Shown: piece by piece, positions 57,060-64,000 of the stretch | Layout of the letters: every line of letters starts with the position of its first letter | Numbering within the stretch: the first letter of the stretch is position 1 | Origin: Brasenia schreberi | Lineage: Eukaryota > Streptophyta > Magnoliopsida > Nymphaeales > Cabombaceae | Direction of reading: 5' to 3' | NCBI GenBank assembly: GCA_036023115.1 | Contig: JAYKKT010000061.1 | Location: 10,430,501-10,494,500 of the forward strand | DNA: 64,000 bases | Made by a program: the position numbers and the translations under genes | The notes under the pieces: model-generated | Database searches by the model: none | What the model was told of the DNA's origin: nothing | Seen by the model: the letters and a program-made list of their open reading frames with translations, nothing else

Positions 57060-57935
57060 CAACAACAACAACTAAGCCTTTTCCCATACTAGACGGGGTC
57101 GGCTACATGGATTCTTTGTTTCCACCGATCCCTATCGCGTGCCATGTTAGCAGTTAACTCCCAATAAACTAGATCATTCTTTATTGTTTCTTTCCAACAC
57201 TTTTGTAGTCGTCCTCTACCTCTTTTAATACTTTCCAAATTTAGTTTTTCTAATCTTCTTACAGGTTCTTCTTTTGATCTTCTTTCTATATGTCCAAACC
57301 ATCTTAAACGATGTTCTCTCATTTTATCCTCTATTGGTGTCACTCCTAATTTGTTTCTAATAACCTCATTATGTATACGATCTTTTCTTGTATGACCACT
57401 CATCCATCTCAACATCTTCATTTCTGTCACACACATCTTTTGTACGTGTTGATGATTAACTGCCCAACACTCAAAACCATAAAACATGGCAGGCCTAATT
57501 GCTGCTCTATAATATTTACCTTTTAATTTTAATGGTATCTTCTTATCACAAAGAATACCTCATGCTCCTCTCCATTTTAACCAACCAGCATTAATTTTAT
57601 ATGTAACATCTCCATCAATTCTTCCATCACTTTGAAAAAATGACCCTAGGTATTTAAAACTTTCATTTTGGGGAATGCAATGTGTGCCAATTTTAATTTC
57701 TATGTCCTCTGAAGTAGCCAAATGATCAAACTTACATTCCATATATTCTGCCTTTGTTCTACTAAGTCCCTTTGTTTTCTAATGTTTCTCTCCATAGTTC
57801 CAATTTTCTATTAACTTTTTCCTTAAACTCCTCCACTAATACAATGTCATCTGCAAATAACATACAGCAAGGTACTTCATCTTGAATATGTTTTGTTAAC
57901 TCATCCATCACCATTATAAATAAGTATGGACTTAA
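57060..57935 (-). mobile_element. 5'-truncated RTE-like LINE
   Basis: An 876-bp 3' end flanked by an 18-bp duplication aaaagataaaataaaaga (57042-57059 and 57936-57953). The tail with GTT repeats is at 57060-57075. It encodes, with frameshifts, [33 protein letters not shown] (catalytic FADD), SDGRIDGDVTYKINAGWLKW and an open C-terminal domain from 57487 to 57089. It keeps the segment that is missing in the full-length copy at 5120-12000. Confidence 0.9.
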
Positions 57936-58141
57936 AAAAGATAAAATAAAAGAAATTTGTTTAAATAGTTTATACATGTAGAAAGACAACTAAAGGAACT
58001 ACCTTTAAAATAAATTTCACCTTTAAAATAAATTATTAAAATAAAAGCTATACAAATATTGGACAGAAATACTAAAAATGATCCAACTCGGATTGAGTTA
58101 ATATGACACATGATAAGATCATCTTGAAATAAAGAATTGAT

Positions 58142-58178
58142 TTAGTATGGAAAAAAACTTAGTTGTTATTATTTTATG
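58142..58178 (+). mobile_element. Short LINE-tail remnant
   Basis: tttagtatggaaaaaaactt followed by agttgttattatt resembles the LINE/SINE 3' tail (tagtatgggaaaaggcttag plus GTT repeats). No duplication was identified, so it is a probable relic. Confidence 0.5.
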
Positions 58179-61100
58179 TTTGGGATGGCAATATTGACTC
58201 CTAGTGCAACCACTATCTATATATGGAGCAGAGAATACCAGACTTTAACATGTTTAAGTTTGGGTAAAGAGATAACATGCTCGAACTCGATACCTAACCT
58301 ATAATATATGTCTTTGTACCCACCTCATAAACAAACTTAGAGTGGTACTAATGTGGGAGATGTGATGAGGCTTTTTTTACATGTTTTTAAAGAAATTATC
58401 CAAACTTGACATTATTTCAAAATCAACCTGTGAACAAAATAGATTAAATACCAAAAAAATTCAAAAAAAGTGAATTTGAAGAATTCGACACCAAGCTTAA
58501 TCAATCCTCAAAGACCCAAGTTTAATCGGGCGTGCCAATTTTGTAAATATGAAAATGTTATTATAAAGCCTATGTAGAGACTTGGAATAACCTCTTCAAT
58601 ATATTTTGTTCATTTGCGAGCGTGCCAGCTAGTTTCATTAAAACTAATAAAGTTATAATTCCGACTTCGTGAGGCAATTGTGGCTAAAAGGGATCTTTTT
58701 GTCTTAGGCCTTCTTGAACTGATGCTCAAGGGTCAACCTAAACGCTTTAAGGATTGATTTGTGTTGCATGTATATTTCTAAAATTCAGTTGAAAACACAA
58801 TTTTAATCAAAGCAATTTGTACACTTGGTCTATAGAGTGAAAATTTTCAAATTCTAAAAAATAGAAACTCGTTATGTTTTCAGAGTTTGTTTCCAAATTT
58901 TTTTGGATATTTTAAAGATCTCCAAAATTTATGAAACAATTTATAACATATATAGCAAAATGTGGAGATTCTATGACTATTTTTATTTTCTATTTTTGTG
59001 TCATGAATTTGCAAAATTAAATCCAGAAAACACAACTTCTCACGTGTTTTATAATATTCTATTATAGAAACACAGTAGCCTAAAGAAACCTCTTTATCTC
59101 AGTGCATAGAGCTCCGATTTCTATGATTTTAGTATTGTTGAAAAGCTATAGATATCATATTTACAATGAGACTTGTTTCATCAAATTTGGCTCAATGCAA
59201 ATAAAGTTATGAAAAGATTATCTAACCTCTCTTGCAGGAAAAACAGGTTATACAAAACAGACTCTGAATTTGGTCAATCTTTCTCTGTCTTATTCACTAT
59301 GCTACATGACCCTAAAATTCTTGAAACTTTTATTATATGTGAGATTGTGTGTGTAGACTTGGTGTTTCAAATTTCATATCATTCGGAGCAGTGGTTCAGA
59401 AATGAAAAATAAAATAAATGATGTATGCAGGATACTCAAAAATAGAGTTTTAGTTTTTTCAACATACGTGCATACATTCATCCGAAATTAGAATCAATCC
59501 ATAGCTAAATTAAAGTAAATAACTGAAGGAAAATGAATATAAATATATACTTATCTTAAGCATAGAGGGGATTAAGAAATATAAGAGTGTATAGGATGTA
59601 GAGAGGTAGAGCAACATGAAATCAAACAAATAAAATACATAAACATAAATGGAATGAAATGTGCAACATTTCTACTCTATTACAATATGGGGGGAGATTA
59701 AAGCTCCATTAATACAACCCCTTTTAAAATTGAATATGATGAAGAAATAATTAAGATCAGCAAAAGAGGAAAAAACATTCTTACACTTCCTCAAATGGCT
59801 CACGACTCCAAGGAAGGGGACAATTCCTTCTTGATTTCTTCTCTCACTCTCTCTATCTCTCTCTTGTTTAAACACCTACTCTCTCTCTTGAACTTCTTCT
59901 ATACTCCCTTCTATGTTGGCAATAAGCCCCTAAGACTTCTATTTATAGGCAAAGGGAGAGGCTGCTAAAGGCTTCCACAATGTGAATTGAGTGAAGCCTC
60001 TTTGGCCCAAGTTTGGATACAATTGTGGGGTTGGTTCACATGGTATCACATGGACCTTTGTGGTACCCTTTCGTAAGTCCACCTAGTGGGTTATGGTGGA
60101 ACCAATGTGAGTTCGACCCACTTTGATTTGGCCCTTTGATTCAGTTCAATCCAACATAGGTTTGGCCAAACTTGGTTAAGGTGCAGTTCGACTCAACTTG
60201 ATGCAACATAAAGCAATCCTTGGTGTCATTCTTGTTTATCTAAGGTTAGGGTACAACCTCCTTTGAGTTGCCTTGGACTTCAATGGGTGAGTTCAACCCA
60301 CCTTAGTGCCTCTTGTTTGCCCATGGTATCTTGGCTTGAGTATTGACATGGGGTATGGTCTATCTCATGTTAGTTTAGCCTTCCTTATCTCATTTGGGAC
60401 TTAGATCCTTTGTCCCAGTGCATGTTTGATAAATGAGTTTAATCCTTGTATTCTTAATTTTGCATTGAGATTGGATTGGGATGCTTCACTACCTCCTAGA
60501 TTTGATTTACAACTTTATCCTAGAATCGGACTTGAATCTTGCACTTGATTTCAGATTAATGGTTTTAAATATTTATTTTGATTATTTAAAACCATCTTGT
60601 TTTGAAATATATTTGAAAACATCAAGTTTTATTGAAATCTTAAAATATTATTTTCTTTGAAAACAACTGAATTTCATTCTCAATGTTTGTTTACACGGGC
60701 GACCTATTTTCGCTCCGTGAGTTAGTCTTTACCGTTTCATCCACTTTAATCCTTTGTTTAGTGTTGAACCTCTTAAACTCTTGAGCGTAGGGTCTCAAAC
60801 CACTTTAACCCTTTGATGAGTGTACGATTATAGAGTATAACTATCCTTAATCCGACGAGTTTTTAAGACTTTATTTGAATTTGATTTGATTTTCAAAGTT
60901 TTTTTTTATAATTTTGATATTTAGCAAACATTTTTGGGTTTGGTTTCCAATGTCTCATTTTTATTTGTTTCTTTCAAGAAAATTATTTGAAACCATCATT
61001 TATTTAGATAAAATCATTTGAAAATACAGAATGCTTCCAATTTGGGCTTGAAGGCAAAACAATAATTTTTTTGGCTCTTTGTCAAAATTAGATTCTTTTA

Positions 61101-61430
61101 AGAGGGATATCATTTACCCTTATATTGAGGTTGCAACAAAATTTTGGTGTAAAAATTAGTTCATTTAAGTTGTTTTTATTTGAAAACCCTTAAAATACCC
61201 AAACCGTCATTTTTTTTCCTTAAAAAGATAAAATTTCTAAAAAAATCAAATTATTTTGAGAAAAAAATTGGGTGTCTAAAACCTCATTTTGTAAGCCAAA
61301 TATTTTTGAAATGTTACCAAATGATTTTAAAAACTTCACTTTTCATAAAGTATCAATTCCCTCATTTAGGGTTACATAATCCATTTTTATCTTTCTTTCA
61401 AGAAATTTAAAAGGGGACCCAATTTAAAAT
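58179..61430 (-). repeat. Probable Ty3-gypsy 3' LTR/UTR region
   Basis: There is no coding sequence. On the minus strand ctataaatag (about 59938-59947) followed by a CTCTCTCT-complement tract resembles an LTR promoter, and the segment lies just downstream of a minus-strand gypsy integrase. LTR borders were not found, so this is inference from position and TATA only. Confidence 0.35.
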
Positions 61431-61439
61431 CTTTGTGAA

Positions 61440-64000
61440 AGAATTTAACATAGACCCTATACATAATATTTTTTCAAGTATTGGGCATTTATAGGGTCTA
61501 CTAAATTTCTTCCATCAACATCAATCAACCAATATGCATTATTTGTAGTTGTCCCTCTCACAACATATGGACCATCCCACTTGGGCTGCCAGTTACCAAG
61601 TGGATGTGGGCCATAATGGTGGTTGATTTCAAAACAAGGTCTCCCACTTTGAAGTGACGGCCCTTCATATGCTTTTCATAGTGTGGGGCTATCCTTTGTC
61701 AGTATGCGTGTGCATGATATATGATAAAGAGCCTCTTTTCATCAAGTAAATCAAGTTCAACCATCATGACTTGTTGTAGGGTCTTTATGGGCAAATCAAA
61801 TGCAAGAGATGTATGAAATTAATGCAATTTGGTTTGTATGGAAAGTATGTCATTTGTACCATAGACCAACTCAAATGGTATGGCATTCGTGGGTGTGCAG
61901 ATGGAAGTCTTATAAGCCCATAAGACTTCATCTAACTTCTCATGTCATGTCTTACCCTTCTCTAAGGTTTTCTCAATGATGCTTATGAGAGTTTTGTTTG
62001 TGGCTTCGGCTTGACTGTTGCCTTGATGGTAGTAGGGTGATGAGAAGTGTTGAGTAATGTCATAGGTATTACAATAACTTTTTCATCTTCTCATCTTTTA
62101 ATGGGGTGCCATTATCCGACACTAGGTCTCTTGGAACTCCAAATCAAGTCAAGACATTCTTCTTAATGAATGACACTATATGTTGTCCTTGACATTATTG
62201 AAGGAGGTAGCTTCAACTCATTTAAAAAAATATTCGGTGGATCCTAAGATGAACCTATGTCCATTTGATGCAGTTGGTGAGATTGGTCCTATGATGTCAA
62301 ATGCTCACATGGTGAAGGGTCATGGACTCACGATGGAATGCAATGTGGATGATAGAATATGAATGACATTTTCATGCACTTAACATTGATGACACTTCCT
62401 AACTAATCATGATAATCTTGCTTCAATGTGGACTAAAAATAACTGGTTGTATGTATTTTCATTGCCATCATATTTGCATTGATATGACCTCCACATTTCC
62501 CATTGTGGAATTCATGCATAATGGTCCTACCTTCATCAAGATCAGCATATCTCAACAAGATGCCGGTAAAACTCTTTTTGTAAAGAACCCTCCCAAAATC
62601 ACATATCGGGTTGAAATTTTTTGAATAAAAGCTTTATCCTTAAAAGAAGTAAATTCGAAAAATCCTCCATTTTCTAAAAAGTTTTTAATGTCTTAAAACC
62701 AAGGTTTTTCAATTGAATTTTTGTCATTTTAAAAAATCTCTAAATCATGGGTGGATGGAGTGGACAAATGTAGGATATTTAGAGATCGAGTACCCATGGT
62801 ATGGTTGATCCTTAGAGATGACCCTAAAGAGGATAGGACATCGACTATGGTGTTGTCCTCTCCACCTATGTGAGTTAGTGTGTATGCTAGGTGGCCAATT
62901 TGTGGTATGGAATGAGTTTTTCATTTTTGACTTACCAAATTTTTGAAACTTGGTTTACAACAAGCATGAAATCTCCAAAGACTTCAATACATAATGCCCT
63001 TAGATTTTTCAAATTTTTTAGGCCGCGTATGAGTGCTTCATATTCAGCCACATTATTTGAACATGAAAAATCTTGTCAGAATGCTATTGAGATTTCTCCT
63101 TTCTCGGGGGATATGAGAATGATTCCTATGCTTGCCCCTTATTGATTCTTTGTCCCATTAAAGTACCTTTTACATACTTGATCTTCATTATAAAAAATTG
63201 ATAAAATATGGTATTGAAATTTGTTTGGAAAGATATCTTCATCGGGCATTTCATCAAATATGAGATATGTATATTCAAGGAGTAGTTCAGCCACATGATC
63301 AACTAGGGCTTGTCCCTTAATGGAGTTTTGGTGATGAAATTTCATATCATACTCTATTAAGAGGAGCTGTCATTTACCTAGCTTAACCGTTAGGCTAGGT
63401 TTTTCAAAGAGGTGCTTGATAGGTCAAGTTTAGATACTATCCAAATTTCATGATCTAGGAAATGATGTCTAAACTTTTGGCAAGCCCATACCAAGGCCAA
63501 GCACGTTTTCTCCATGGCTTGATAATTTCTTTCGTATGTCAACAGAGTTTTCGAAATATAGTAAATGACATACTCCTTAAAACTATATCCTCATATTGAG
63601 CAAGTAAAGCACTCAATGCATTCATATGAATGAAAATATAAAACAATAAAGGTTTTTATTGCTTTAGAGGTTTCAAAATTAGAGGATTTACCAAATAAGT
63701 TTTTAATCTTTCAAAAGACTTTTGGTAATCAGAATCCCAATCAAATTTAACCCTTTTCTTAAAAGCCTATTGAAAGGTTCGCACCGTATTGCTAAGTTGG
63801 AGATGAATCTCCTAATTGTTTAGAGTCGACCTTTGAGGCTTCAAATTTGGGTTAAGTTGGAGGGTTGAGGTATGTCTACGATGACCCGACACTTAGAGGG
63901 GTCGACCTCTATGCCCCTTTGGCTAACCATGAACCCTAAGAGTTTTCCCGATTCCACTCTAAAAACACATTTTTGAGGGTTTAACTTCACTTTATAAAGT
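61440..64000 (-). mobile_element. Decayed Ty3-gypsy pol (integrase, RNase H, RT), continues past the right edge
   Basis: Minus-strand readings from right to left: the RT end (NPKCVFRVESGKLLGFMVS-like, then RGIEVDPSKCR, 63980-63870), an RNase H with ISIAFQDFSCSNNVAEYEAL (about 63090-63020), linker MKFHHQNSIKGQALVDHVAE (63345-63286), and integrase with FGVPRDLVSDNGTPLKDEKM (about 62150-62090), NKTLISIIEKTLREG and the C-terminal GRHFKVGDL (about 61665-61640). Frames are broken throughout. The AEYEAL signature and the RT-RH-IN order identify Ty3-gypsy rather than copia. Confidence 0.85.

Overview
The window is plant nuclear DNA, almost certainly from an angiosperm. It is AT-rich, and its retroelement primer-binding sites match the plant initiator-Met tRNA (TGGTATCAGAGC type). 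It is crowded with Ty1-copia, Ty3-gypsy, RTE-like LINE and hAT elements, and it holds one host gene with plant-type GT-AG introns. The species cannot be named from the sequence.

Host gene: the minus strand from 56374 down to at least 15629 carries an HRQ1 (RecQ4-type, SF2) DNA helicase gene. I resolve 15 exons (about 830 codons): a ubiquitin-like N-terminus (56374-56216), a large second exon (47381-46425), then small exons carrying Walker A, the DE-x-H box, the SAT-like motif III and the start of the second RecA lobe. Phases agree at every junction except one, where a small exon between 17215 and 15916 is unresolved. The C-terminal exons are not in the window, so the gene either continues past the left edge or is broken. 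Introns of about 8.8 kb and 20.3 kb are filled with transposons. The upstream region has two E2F-like sites.

Left arm (1-15.4 kb): copia and LINE debris, then a four-level nest. A minus-strand copia (to 12671) contains a full-length RTE-like LINE (5120-12000, 20-bp target duplication). The LINE contains a chimeric 5S-rRNA/SINE insertion (6517-10136, 18-bp duplication), which contains an apparently intact hAT transposon (6557-9878, 8-bp duplication, 770-residue spliced transposase). At 13031-15406 is a small LTR retrotransposon whose interior carries no gag-pol but holds intron-less pieces of two unrelated host genes: a CGR2/CGR3-like Golgi methyltransferase and a PPR protein.

Middle (17-45 kb): helicase introns holding LINE fragments, a truncated hAT end, a decayed copia gag, a copia (28548-36674) carrying an internally rearranged hAT (31209-34704) and a 30-bp micro-insertion of a LINE tail, and a young copia (39410-44731) with 314-bp LTRs and a 5-bp duplication.

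Right arm (45-64 kb): exon 2, a 206-bp SINE-like element made of LINE 5' and 3' ends (47445-47650), a deleted hAT (48398-49597), a second near-complete hAT (51011-54339) broken by stop codons, exon 1 and promoter, a 5'-truncated LINE (57060-57935), and a decayed Ty3-gypsy pol that runs off the right edge. No tRNA gene, CRISPR or prokaryotic feature was seen.
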